A stretch of DNA of 64,000 nucleotides, taken from assembly GCA_033980235.1 (NCBI GenBank), contig CM067070.1, forward strand, positions 565,001 through 629,000. Reading direction: 5' to 3'. Positions within the stretch are counted from its first letter, which is position 1; each line of letters opens with the position of its first letter. Below, piece by piece: positions 11,003 to 22,454 of the stretch. The translations under genes were made by a program, and so were the position numbers. This DNA comes from Diadema setosum (taxonomy: Eukaryota > Echinodermata > Echinoidea > Diadematoida > Diadematidae). The notes under the pieces were generated by a model, which saw nothing but the letters and a program-made list of their open reading frames with translations, did no database searches and was not told the DNA's origin.

Positions 11003-12643
11003 CTGACGGTTGAGAGTCAGATTTTATCATATCAGCTATGGAGCCCAGATTGGATTCTCGAAGTTTCTCTGCAAGGACGTCCATGAGATCGGTTCCAGGA
11101 GGTTGTCTATCTCTCCATCTATCCATTATATCCATCAGTGCTTCAGAGGTGTCCAAATGATGTTTTACTTTGACATCGGAGAGCTCGTGATCGGTAAACC
11201 CAAGTGAGAATCCAAAAACCGTGTACGATGAGGGAGGAATTTTTCTGCACAAGTCGCTCAACAGGTCCTGGTATCTGACGTTGCATTAAAAAAAATGATG
11301 AAATATGTAAAAGGTTAGGCATTCAAGTATTTCTTTTTTTTTTTCTTGTTTTGTTGTTGTTAGTTATTATTATTGTTTGTTTGTTTTTATTAGAGCATAG
11401 CTTAATAATTCAATGAGATTTGATGAGAACATGTCACACAAAAGAAATATGATTCAGTGAGTGCGAAGTCTTCCCTTTCTGAATACGAAATGACAGAATA
11501 AAACTGCAATGTGGTCTCCTCGGTGACATCACCTGCTCTACCAGAGCTAGAGGCTCCTACTATTGTCATTTCGTTTTTGTCCACTTTGTGTGTGCCATTG
11601 TGTGAAAAAAAAAAAAAAAATCAAAAGACGTACGCAATTTGTGGTATTTGAACTAGGGACCTCCGATAGATAGTCCCGATCCCAACATGCTTAAGAACCA
11701 CAGAGCAAGGAGAATGATAAGGATGGCAAGAGCAGAACACACTGTGATTGGACACGTAAACGAAGATCGATGGGTGTAGTCAAACAGCTGCAGGCAGTTT
11801 TCCATGAATGTACCAAATAATTTCTCAGGTATAGTTGCGCCTTTGGTGGCGCCGTATTTTTGACCAATCCGAGTATTCATTTTTAACGCAAACATAATGC
11901 CATCTATATTTTTCTTGTTTAGATGAATTATGTTTTATATAATGATAAAGCCGTTAAAACGAAAATAAATCCATTACAGAAACAAATCAGCAAAAGTGTA
12001 ATATTATGTTGCAAAAGTATTTTGTACCCAGAGCAGAAACCTTTTTTTTTTCGATCGCTTCAAACAAAATGAATGAAACTGATAGAGAATAATCCTTGTA
12101 AAGTGCAGCACTTTTTTCATCAGTGTGTAAGATTATTGTTAAGATACGTTTGTGAATTAGAGTAATTGTGATTTTCATTTTATAAATCTCCAATCAACCA
12201 GCATGCACCAGGCCTACTCATCTTTTATACAAAGGGAAGTCGAAAACTTAAGTTAAGACATATCTTCCTCAGAGAGTTGCTTGTCACCGCGCAATGACAC
12301 ATGAATAACAAGTCGTCCTCTTTATATGGCAGCTATAGTTTGGCACATAAATCAGCTACTTTCATTCATGCTCATTACTGAGCTGTTACATCAAGCAAAT
12401 AATGATAGATACAGCTGTCACTGACTGTTGTGACTTCCTATTAAATCTAATTTCGCTGAATATAAATTATATGGCAATGAAAGCTGTAATTCCATTGCTG
12501 CAGCTGCAATACCTGTCATCCGAATCAAGCGGGCCTGGGTTACATTCAATATCGCCCGCCCTCATGAGGCGAATGTGTGTCATGTAACGTCGAGATAGCA
12601 GCTTGGCTGTTGTGAATGTCGAGTACATCTGATGCTGGTACAT
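11003..12643 (-). CDS. 2A-like leader plus Death-domain protein, N-terminal exons only
   Basis: Two exons join in phase. Exon A (ATG at 12643 to 12513) encodes 43 residues plus 2 nt. It ends at a good donor (AG|GTATTG). Exon B (11274-11003) starts after TCAG, supplies the third base, and ends at CAG|GTGACT. Residues 31-38 are DIECNPGP, the full D(V/I)ExNPGP 2A consensus. In 2A peptides the ribosome skips the Gly-Pro bond, here G37/P38. Residues about 45-130 read as a Death domain (YTVFGFSLGF, then HELSDV, a D-x-x-D-R-W turn, and VLAEKLRESNLGSIAD). Residues 1-30 have no acidic residue and several Arg/Lys. Exon A may begin at 12688 after a TTTTTCTTAG acceptor, with non-coding sequence before the ATG. 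Later exons are not recognised in the window. Sea-urchin NLR genes with N-terminal 2A motifs and Death domains are known, so an NLR-type gene is a reasonable inference, but no NACHT is visible. Confidence 0.78.
11604..11707 (-). repeat. tRNA-like SINE head with T-run terminator
   Basis: On the minus strand about 67 nt (11707-11641) resemble a tRNA: an A-box-like TGGTTCTTAAGCATG, a GGGAC/GTCCC stem and a B-box-like TAGTTCAAATACC. About 20 nt later comes a 16-T run that could terminate Pol III. It lies in the intron of the 2A/Death gene. A second weaker head lies near 13190-13260. Confidence 0.45.
12530..12553 (-). other. 2A-like ribosome-skipping motif (DIECNPGP)
   Basis: Codons for D-I-E-C-N-P-G-P, preceded by R-A-G. 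It matches every invariant position of the 2A consensus and sits 30 residues into the ORF, five residues before the splice donor. Whether it skips is not shown by sequence alone. Confidence 0.85.
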
Positions 12644-13008
12644 CCCCCGTTGTGAGAACTTTCCACAGAGCAAAGAAATGTGTGTCCACTAAGAAAAACA
12701 AAAGGAAAGTTGAGGTACATAGATTATACATTCATGATTATACATTCATGATATTTCACCTCATTTCAATTTACTTCAGGCATTATAATGAATCGTTACT
12801 GTAAGTATGACAAGTTTTGTTTTACTCTGTCAAACTCACTTTGTTTTCTTGATACGATTTCTAACACTGAGGAAAAAGTGATGTATGTTATGTTATTTTT
12901 TGTTGTCAAAAAACGGAATAAACGTGAATTTGAAATTTGAAAGGAGTGACAAACTGGTCCTGAAAATAATGAACGTAAGGAGTGTTTAATGTTTCAGTGC
13001 ATAGTATA

Positions 13009-13185
13009 AGAAATACGGTGACGAAATGAGAGCGATGTTACTCTTAAGTTTTGCCCCTTTTTAATACAATGAATTGAACAAATATGAGGATAGAAGATAT
13101 AGAAATACGGTGACCACCTGAGAGTGATGTTACTCTCAAGTTTTGTCCCTTTTTAATACAATGAATTGAACGAATTGAGAAGAGA
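13009..13185. repeat. Two-copy 92-bp tandem repeat
   Basis: AGAAATACGGTGA at 13009 and 13101 start two consecutive near-identical copies that share TTTTTAATACAATGAATTGA. Upstream of the 2A/Death gene. No function seen. Confidence 0.75.
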
Positions 13186-14100
13186 AAATGGGATACCTCA
13201 GTATTTGAAATCGAGGCACTTTGATTGCCTAGGCCCTTACTCTTACCTACTAATCTATCGAAAACCCCTATAACAAAACCCCTGAAATAGTTTTCATTGC
13301 TCGTGTTGGCCATCTTGTGGGCAAGCTGAGGAGGATGAGGGCAGCCCATACCCTCTGCGGTTTCAGGCACAAATACTTGAATGCAGGATAAGGGTTTCTC
13401 TGTTTCCCTTATATGAAATATAAAGAAAATAAGTGGTTTCATAAATTCATTTACCATCCGTCTAATGAACTTCATATTCACATTTTCAAGGATTTTTTTT
13501 TCTTAATTTCCTATTTCTGGATTGTTCAGGGCTGTTCGTATAATTTGAGTGAGGTTATATAACGGAAATGAATGGTCGTAAGCATTGAACCATTTTGATT
13601 ACCTTTTGTAAGAGCTTTAAAGATTGCAATGGTTGTATCTCACTTGTAAAGATTGCAGCTACGATAAGCATTAATCTATGAATAGTATCACCACATAATC
13701 AAGGCTGCACTGAATAATCGATTAGTAAAATAAACCATGCATTGTTGATTTTTTTTTCTGACTTCAAACACATTTTGCACCCTTCTTTCATGTCTATTAC
13801 GTGAAAGGGCCATTCTAAATTCGCATCTGAAATCACACTAAGTTTACAGAAATGCTTCTAATAGCTAACGACAATAACGACAATAACAATAAAACCGGTG
13901 CAGCAATCTTTAGACATGATTTTAAAAGCATGTAAACGAATGTGTTGAGTCTATAAAAGTCATGTCAGTCTTCCGCTGTCCAAAAATCATATCGTTGTAT
14001 GCTTATAAAAGACACATTTGTTTAGGTTAAGGTGGATATCCATCTTATAACAACCGATAAAATACGACTGTTATTTCGTTTATGCATAATATCATTTTTG

Positions 14101-14132
<32 letters not shown>

Positions 14133-14133
14133 T
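13186..14133. other. Non-coding interval, no gene seen
   Basis: Contains a possible second tRNA-like SINE head (about 13190-13260, minus) and a (TA)n tract ending at 14133. The open minus frame across 13200-13480 shows no domain and overlaps repeats. Confidence 0.45.
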
Positions 14134-14383
14134 GAAGAGTTTGTTTGCAAAAACCGATAGGTCCACATTTGTCAAATGGAGATATTTGCGATTAAAGGTC
14201 AAGAAAAATAAAGAGAATAATAAGAAAATTTTGCTTCTTTTGACCATAACTTCAAAAGTATACCTTTATAATTATGTAGTGACCAATCTATCTTAATAAA
14301 AAGTATTATTTTGTACTTCATGACAGAGACCGTATACTTCAAAATCTTCAAAAATGGACATCGGTTTTTGCAAACAAACTCTC
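14134..14383 (+). mobile_element. MITE family GAAGAGTTTG, copy 1
   Basis: About 250 bp bounded by GAAGAGTTTGTTTGCAAAAA and its inverse. It sits in a TA-rich microsatellite, consistent with TA targeting. Four more copies lie at 18837, 22208, 28385 and 31127. Non-coding. Confidence 0.85.
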
Positions 14384-14403
14384 TCTCTCTCTCTCTCTCT
14401 ATG

Positions 14404-14445
<42 letters not shown>

Positions 14446-14448
<3 letters not shown>

Positions 14449-15450
14449 TCAGTAACAAAAGTAAGTTCCCCCTAGCATTTTTGGATATATCTCAAAAAGT
14501 GTTTTACCGATTTTCATAATTCAAACGGAAATGGATAAGGAATTTTATTACTCACAACATGAGTGACAAATCACTGCCACCAGATATCATTATTGGTGTG
14601 AAAAAATGCATTTTATGTCAAAATGCATGGGGAAAAAAAAGTTGCACTTTAGTGATTTGCACTGACTTTTACACAAATAATCAAACAATCACTCATGATT
14701 CTGGACATCTAAGCATGGTTGATTGCATATTTCTCTATCTCTTTCTTTTCATGAGCATACAGTGAAGTATTTGATAATTGATATGTCCACCATCCGCTTC
14801 AATTACCAGCCGGCATCTCGCCCTCATTCTGTTAACTACAGTTTGTATTTGGCGCTGCTCAACGTTGGCCCATGCTCTTAGATTCTTGCCAATGCTTGCA
14901 GTGAAGTGTCATCTTTCACCTTCTTGCTCGCTTTCCGCTTAATTACATCCCAAAGATTCTCTTCTGGATTACAGTCAGGGGATCTTGTAGGCCACTCCAT
15001 ACGTTCGATGTAATTTCCCTCAACAAACTGATCTACAACTTGAGCGCATGATGCAAAATGGCCATAGGCACATTAATGTGATCAACCCAGATTGGAAATA
15101 CACATCACATGGCTTCTACCAACATTTTCATATTGAAAAGGCGAGAGTGTAAAAAGTATGCATAACATTTGTTTAATATGGACGCACATTGTACCTGTAG
15201 AAATTCCTGAAAATTGCACAATTTAAAAAGGTCATTTGCTAACTTACATAGGAAATGTACGCAATATGCTTCTAGCCTAAAGTGCAACTTTTTTCCCCAT
15301 GATAATGATAGCTGGTGGCAATGATACGCCATTCATGTTATGAGTAATGAAATTCCCTATCCATTACCGTTTGAATTATGAAAATCCGTAAAGTACTTTT
15401 TGAGATATATCCAAAAATGTTGGGGGCGAACTTACTCTTTTTGCTGAGTG
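14446..15450 (-). mobile_element. Tc1/mariner-type transposon, deleted copy
   Basis: Terminal inverted repeats of about 110 bp start CACTCAGYAAMAARAGTAAG. Flanking TA is present at 14444-14445 and 15451-15452. Inside lies a fragment of transposase on the minus strand. At about 1 kb it is shorter than usual autonomous Tc1-like elements, so much of the gene is lost. Confidence 0.82.
14770..15060 (-). pseudogene. Tc1-like transposase C-terminal fragment
   Basis: Minus-strand translation gives EWPTRSPDCNPEENLWDVIK, the conserved W-P-x-x-S-P-D-x-N-P-x-E-N-L-W catalytic-region block of Tc1 transposases. A frameshift follows, then AWANVEQRQIQTVVNRMRAR. The N-terminal DNA-binding half and the first catalytic Asp are not seen. 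Non-functional. Confidence 0.8.
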
Positions 15451-15459
15451 TATACATAG

Positions 15460-15516
<57 letters not shown>

Positions 15517-15770
15517 GTATTCAAAGCGACAAACATTATGAGATATGACAATAAACATGTTTATAATAAATATGGATAACATATCACATAATGCAATATA
15601 AAAGAATTGAACGGAATGGACTTGAATTGAAGTGAACTTAATGATTATTTCAGTTTATATCTCTCTCTGCAGGTGGCTGATGAGGAAACAACTGCATAAT
15701 GGCATACATAATCGGTTAAAAAACAGTCGAACGAGTCGCCTCTAGAAAGTTCCCTGAACGGAAATCTTAC

Positions 15771-15934
15771 CTTACGCGTTGGAGAAAACTCCATAGGACT
15801 TTGAAAACACGATTCCAAGTTTGGATTGCCTCTTGCATGTCTTGTACTAATAAAGCAGCACCTGATGTGATTGGAGAAGGTACCGAGAAGATCAGACTGA
15901 ATTGTCACAACCTGATGTCGGAGAAGCGATTTCC
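15771..15934 (-). CDS. Possible orphan exon (164 nt)
   Basis: Bounded by a TTCTTCTCACAG acceptor and an AAG|GTAAGA donor, with one open frame of 54 codons (starting KSLLRHQVVTIQSD). No domain recognised. Its exit phase (0) would fit the possible entry at 12688 of the 2A exon, so it could be an upstream exon of that gene, but chance is not excluded. Confidence 0.28.
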
Positions 15935-17258
15935 CTGTGAGAAGAAAGTCTTCCCGACAAAAAACCTCCACATCTTCACCTGCTGCAGCTGATTGCTTCG
16001 TATCACATGAAGAAGACTTTCCATTACCCTTCACCTTCGGAGTGTCACTTGAATCTTGCGGTCTTCCAGTGCATGGAGGACAGTAAAGTTTTCCATGTTT
16101 GTGATCGGGCTGCCCGTTTCGAGGACGGTGTAAGAACTGTTCAATCCCCACACGCCGCAGACTCAGATAAAATATGATGGTCATGGTTGCAATTTTCTTT
16201 TTTTTCCTAGAAGCAGATAGGTAGACAGGATAAAGACAGAATACAAACAAATAAATAATAAAAGTGGATAGATATTGAATGGGGCCATATCGGCACATAA
16301 TGCGCATCAGAGGATAGGGAAATTAACATTGAAAAAAATATCAATTCATCCAGGAACTCTGTAAAAGCTAGAAGCAACTAATGTTTCTGGTGCCATTCAC
16401 GGGTTTCATTTCTTTTTTTCTTCTTTTTATTTCTTTTCTTTTCAACAAAAAGTAAAGGGGGCGTGAAATTCAAATCAAACAATACCAGATTACCAAAATT
16501 TTCTTCCAAATGGCTGAATATAGAATTTGGAAGAAAGCTTGAATATATACAATTCAATCAGTGGTAAAAACATCTGGTAATAAACAGGAAATTAAAAACA
16601 AATACCAGACAAGCGTAAAATACACCTGTGTTGCATGCAGAAATGTACAGCATTGGACATTCATTTTCTTGATCGTAAGGGTTTTGCGACTAAGTTTATA
16701 ATACTCCCTGGTACCGGATATTCTGCTGTGACTATTATTTTTTGACTAACCCTGAATTACATTTATTGTATATATAGCATTAAGTACGAGTGAATGCCAG
16801 AAATGACGATTGTGATGCATTTATATGGCATAGAATAGTACATACTGACAAGGCATTGGCGGGAGATATTCTGATTACACCCTCATAACGGTCATGAACT
16901 TTTCGTTCTTGCATCTTTATTGTTAAAGAAAGATAAAAATGAAATAAAACAAAAATGAGAATGGCCAAACTTCTATAGGATGTACTGAAATCAGACACAA
17001 TAGTAAGTAGCAAATTGCGTTAAACGGGTTTGTTATTACCACTTCCAGATTAATCAGGTCCCAAGAACAAACAAGCACACATGAATTAGACGACGTGATA
17101 AACAAAATTATTGGCCTTCTGATCATAGCTGTCACATATCATTGAAAGTAAACACTGTTTCCCGTATATCCACACGAATTCATGATCACGAAGTGTATCA
17201 CTCACGTAATCAAAGGTTAGGGTGATGCCTTTGCCGCAAGAGATCCACAAAATATTCA
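15935..17258. other. Non-coding interval, no gene seen
   Basis: The minus strand stays open for part of 15935-16307, but without a recognisable domain. The rest shows only AT-rich unique-looking sequence. Confidence 0.45.
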
Positions 17259-18692
17259 GAACTCTTCATATAGACTTGAAATAGAAGACAAAAACAAGCC
17301 GAGAGAGGCACACCAGTGCCTACACGATGGATTATAAGCCACAACGGGACCGCACCATTGCTGACATTGAAAACCCTAAAAGATGGAGGATGAATGATAT
17401 ATATATATATTTTTTTTTTTTCAGACTGGATTTTAACGAAGTCATTGATATCACTGGAGTGCAAAAGGATAGACTTCACAGTGTGCCTGAATAACACACG
17501 ACGGTAAACGAGAAAGATGTACTTCAACTTCAACGCGTTCAAATGAAGCGTAGACCCCCAGGAAGCTATACATTGCCGACATAATCAGTGGGAAAATATT
17601 ACGGCATTGTTCAAGACAATTACCATCACCCTTGGCTGGCTGTTGTGAATGCCTCTTGACGAGAAAGAGGTCCCCAGTCGCTGATTAAAATCATTTATAC
17701 CATTATATGCCAGTCGCTACTGACGCCAGGCACATCTCAACACAATGGGCATTTTTACATCAGATTTTTCCCCGTGCTTTTTTTTGCCTAGGAGTTTAGG
17801 ATAACTTTAAAATGATATTGTACAGGTTGTATTAAAGGAGCCGTTATCATACAGGTCTACCTTTGGGCACTTCCAAAGGTGTTGCCTTTGAATGGTCACC
17901 TATTTGACTATACGGAAATTGTACAACGATGTCTCCGCTGTTATATCAATTTAATTTCTTGAAAACAAAAGTGTCATTGCTATACGTCCCGAAAGGGTTT
18001 TTCAAGTCATGAACGGAACATACTGCATTCTCGTATATTGCCTGTTTTACATACTGCTGCGGTGTTAGGGTAATTTTGAGCTCACCCAAACCGGTTACCT
18101 GTGAATGTGCATTCTTTTCAGTGGCGGATCCAGGCGGGAGCGCACCGGGCGCCCCCCCCCCCCCCCCCGTTAGTTTTTGAACAAAAGAAATTGAAAATGG
18201 AGGGGTGCGTGCACTCCCCCCCCCCCTTAATTTTGTAAAGGTGCCCTCGCCCTCTTTATTGAATTCCTGGATCCGCCCCTGCTTTGGTTTACATTGTAGA
18301 TATTGAAACCAAGAGATTTTCAAGCAGAAGGGTGAAGGTTGAGGTATACATTTTCTTCAACTTGTCTTCCTCTACAAGAGGAAGGCAAGTGTCTTTTATT
18401 ACTTCCAATGCATTTCATGCAAATCAAAGTGTCTTTGCTATGCGACCAAACGACTTTTTTACAGCCATATACTACCTACAACTGGATTTGGTATACCTGT
18501 TTTGTAAGGGCCTGAAGAGTATGAGTAACCAAAAGCAGTTAATTCCCAAGGAGTTACCTTTTGATGTTCACCCTTTTATGATAACATCTAGGTATTGTAG
18601 CACGATGATGTTAGTATTATTTTCATCATTTTCATGAAAATAAAAGCGTATGAACGACTGGAACGATTTCTCAGAGACACGTACCAATGAAA
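17259..18692. repeat. Tandem duplication, unit 1 (1434 bp, uninterrupted)
   Basis: Starts GAACTCTTCATATAGACTTG and ends ...CGTACCAATGAAA, where unit 2 begins with the same start. It contains a GGCGGATCC MITE (18119-18281). It serves as the empty-site reference for the insertions in unit 2. Confidence 0.88.
18119..18281. mobile_element. hAT-like MITE with CAGTGGCGGATCC ends, copy 1
   Basis: About 163 bp with inverted ends CAGTGGCGGATCCAGG / CCTGGATCCGCCCCTG and internal poly-C runs. The copy at 25922-26091 is the same insertion carried by the duplication, not an independent event. Confidence 0.7.
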
Positions 18693-18836
18693 GAACTCTT
18701 CATATAGACTTGAAATAGAAGACAAAAACAAGCCAAGAGAGGCACACCAGTGCCTACACGATGGATTATAAGCCACAACGGGACCGCACCATTGCTGACA
18801 TGGAAAACCCCAAAAGATGGAGGATGAATAACATAT

Positions 18837-19083
18837 GAAGAGTTTGTTTGCAAAAACCGATAAGTCCATATTTGCCAAATGGAGATATTTGCGATTAAAG
18901 TTCAAGAAAAATAAAGAGAATAATAAGAAAATTTTTGCTTCTTTTGACCATAACTTAAAAAATATACCTTTATATGTAGTGACCAATATATCATTTAAAA
19001 GGTATTATTTTGTACTTTATGACAGAGATCGTACTTCAAAATCTTCAAAAATGGACTTATCGGTTTTTGCAAACAAACCCTTC
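18837..19083 (+). mobile_element. MITE family GAAGAGTTTG, copy 2
   Basis: Inserted at a TA within duplication unit 2. Unit 1 has the empty site at about 17396-17410, a (TA)n stretch. Same orientation as copies 1 and 3. Confidence 0.88.
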
Positions 19084-21079
19084 ATATATATATTTTTTTC
19101 AGACTGGATTTTAACGAAGTCATTGATATCACTGGAGTGCAAAAGGATAGACTTCACAGTGTGCCTGAATAACACACGACGGTAAACGAGAAAGATGTAC
19201 TTCAACTTCAACGCGTTCAAATGAAGTAGACCCCCAGGAAGCTATACATTGCCAGACATAATCAGTGGGAAAATATTACGGCATTGTTCAAGACAATTAC
19301 ACTCTAAGAAAAAAAGGTTCTCAAATGGTTCTCGTCGGCTCCAAAATGGTTCTCATCAGATGGTTCTCGCAAAATGGTTCCGATGAGCACCTATAAATGG
19401 TTCCCAATCGAAATGGTTCCGTTCGTCACCATTTGCTAGTATGCGATCCAGTCCCCGAGTGTTATTTGTGGTACTCCTGCAGGTCAAACAATATCTTTAG
19501 GTCCACTTTCATTTTTCCCCTTGCTGTATATTCGAATGCCAGATGTAAGAATCACCAAAACTGTGGTATTGGTACAAAAATATTGTATGTGTTTCTACTG
19601 CTGTGATAATAAAAAGTACATATTGTTTTTTATCGTAGACTAATGACTTCTCTTGGCTGCGTGCCAACTGACAGCTGCCACCATCCAATTTTGGCGCTCG
19701 ATCAGATATGCGTACGCGTAAACGTACACATACTAGTAATGTACTGCACTGTAGGACTATGTAACCGCGGCGGCACGCGCCGCGGCTATATGTAGCCCCG
19801 TGCTGCCTGCCTGCGCCTATGCAAACCTACCACCGCACAGCGGCAGAGTGCCAATGCAATACCCATGCATATGCAGCAGACGGCTAGTAGATACTACAAA
19901 GTACACAAAATACACATCACACCCATAACAAGCGGCACCCGGTAACGTTAGACATTAATTTTGACAAAGTGGACTGGAAACGTGTCACTGTCAATTCCAT
20001 TTTCGCCATGGCAGTCATCACAATTTAGGAGAAGAGGTAAGATTTTTAGTTTTAATGTGGTTTTATCTCATTTTTAGATGACATTCGTTGGTACAAAATC
20101 AAGTTAGAATGTTACATGTTACTTAGCCCGACCAGACGCTGTTAATACGCTACCACCTACGTATGTACAGCGGCGACTGGGCTGTGTATAGTTACGTGTG
20201 TTACTGTACGTTCGATTCATCACTCAGTTTTCGTTTTCAGTCAGTGATAAACCTTAACGGTTAGCTAGATCCTAATGTTAGATCTAATTTGATCGAAGCT
20301 GCTGTATCTTGTGTAATGTTTACCAGGTACAGTAGATCCAGATCTAACAATAACATGTTAGGCCTGACACTTCTCCCAATTAGAAATTTGGCATACCGGT
20401 AGCCCGACCAGACGCTGTTAATATACGCGCTACGTATGTACAGCGGCGACTGGGCTGTGTATAGTTAGCATGCCGGTAGCAATGGCTCATGGGCTAGCCC
20501 GAACAGACGCCGTGCGGGGCCGGAGCATGGCTGTCACGTTTACTACAGCGACTGGGCAGGGCTAAGTTACTTAGCTAGGTATGCATGTAACGTTTAGACA
20601 TTTCTATGCCTATTAAAAAAATAGAGTCTACTGACTCCGAAACATAGCCCAAACGCCGAACGCAAAGATAACTGTGTACAAGGAGCGCCCCGGGGTAAAG
20701 TCTAACTTTATACCGTCTACATGCAATAAGGAAATTTGTTCTATATTCGCACTTAAAATATGTTATAACTGTCAGTGTTAACGTTAGAGCCAATAGAGGT
20801 CTGTCTACAGCCCAGTAGGCCTAACCATGTTAGGTCAAAATCTCAGTATGTTTTCAGGCTTGTTCTAGTAAGTGCATAGTCACGTCATGTAATGCCGTGT
20901 TCTGTTTATCGAATTATAGCAATGACATTGTTTTATTAACGCGGTGTAGGCCTATTGTATCTTTCAATTCTCATATATCAGGGAAGTGGACACACCAACA
21001 TGCACAGAAACCAGGGAACTCTGGCCGGGACAATGAAGCAGTACGTATGTGTTCGGGTCGCTGGTGCGGTTAGTGAAAA

Positions 21080-21475
21080 AGGTAGACTCTACATTGATCA
21101 GAGAGACAGCCCGTGACAGACCGTTGACAACATCGGCCAGAACCGTAGGCTTAACACTAGCCAAGAATGAGGTGGGCGGCCACAAGAATTCATCGATCAG
21201 AATAAGAGCCCGGAATAGCCCATTTGCAGCATCAGCCAGAACCCTGGGCTAGTCAAGAATGAGCTGTGTGGCTAAGACGTTACATCGATCAGAACGACAG
21301 CCTGTGATAGCCCGTTGACAGCATCAAACAGAACCGATGGGCTAGTCAAGAATGAGCTGGGTGACCAAAAGAATACATCGATCAGAATGACAATTTTAGC
21401 CCGATAGCCCGTTGACAGCATCGACCAGAAACCTACGCTAGCCAAGAATGAGCTGAGTCAAAGAAAAAACACTGA
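21080..21475. repeat. Four-copy ~91-bp minisatellite
   Basis: Recurring CATCGATCAGAA...GACAGC...GTTGACAGCATC...CCAGAACC...GCTAGYCAAGAATGAGCTG blocks, about 91 bp apart, each diverged. No long frame runs through all copies. Confidence 0.75.
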
Positions 21476-22207
21476 TGCTGCCAGAGAAAACCTTTGAGAA
21501 ATATGTAGATGGGGTAGGGTAAGTCCGTTTGCATTGACTTATAGTGTATTTTATAGCTGCTCTCTCAGAATCTGCCGTCAACCAAATATTCATGTCAGGC
21601 GACTTTTTGTTGGTTTGTGTGATGGAGGGTCACATATGTTTTGTTATGATCTCAATACAGTATTTGCAACTTACAATGTACCAGTGATAATGTTTCACTA
21701 TAATTTGCATTTGAATCAACTGTATTAGGGGGGGGGGGGGTAGACGTAATGAGATCAGACCAGATGCCAATCTGAGAAGTGGAGTCATTCATAGTTCTAA
21801 ACTTTAAAAGCACAAATATATATAAATATACTTCTCCAGTCATTGTGTGGTCGATTTCTGCACACTTTTAAAGTTTGCACCTAGACTGGTAAAACTTATT
21901 GCATTTATACCCACGCAGGAATTACATATTGTGTAGAGAATCGAAGATTATGTAATTTATTTCAAAGCATTGATGCACCTCTTGTCACCAGTTTATATTG
22001 CTTTTGCTGAAATACAAATTGTACATGTACGTGGTGGTGGTGTTTAAAAGACTTGGCAAATTTGGTGAACAAAATGACAAATGCTAACAACATATTATTG
22101 TCATAGGCAGGTTATAGGACAGCAAATTCAAACCTCAGCTTTAGGCCTGCATTGTATACAGTTTACTCTAATGAATTTGTTGCTCTGCTTTTAAAAAAAG
22201 TGTAAAT

Positions 22208-22454
22208 GAAGAGTTTGTTCGCAAAAACCGATAAGTCCATATTTGCCAAATGGAGATATTTGCGATTAAAGGTCAAGAAATATAAAGAGAACAATAAGAA
22301 AATTTTTGTTTCTTTTGACCATAACTTGAAAAATGTACCTTTATATGTAGTGACCAATATATAATTTAAAAGGTACTATTTTGTACTTTACGAAAGAGAC
22401 CGTACTTCAAAATCTTCAAAAATGGATTTATCGGTTTTTGCTATCAAACTCTTC
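22208..22454 (+). mobile_element. MITE family GAAGAGTTTG, copy 3
   Basis: About 247 bp nested in the 4.85-kb insertion, with one degraded inner end (GCTATCAAACTCTTC). Confidence 0.85.

Noticed and set aside
11653..11895. Transmembrane exon between the 2A exon and the Death exon
   Set aside because: The hydrophobic stretch overlaps a tRNA-like SINE head, no good splice sites bound it, and the 2A and Death exons already join in phase without it.
13044..13481. 145-codon minus-strand frame as a gene
   Set aside because: Covers a two-copy tandem repeat and a SINE-like segment; no domain or splice evidence.
19700..20570. GC-richer stretch as a CpG-island promoter
   Set aside because: Lies inside a transposon-like insertion, with duplicated CAGACGCTGTTAATA blocks, and no downstream gene is visible.
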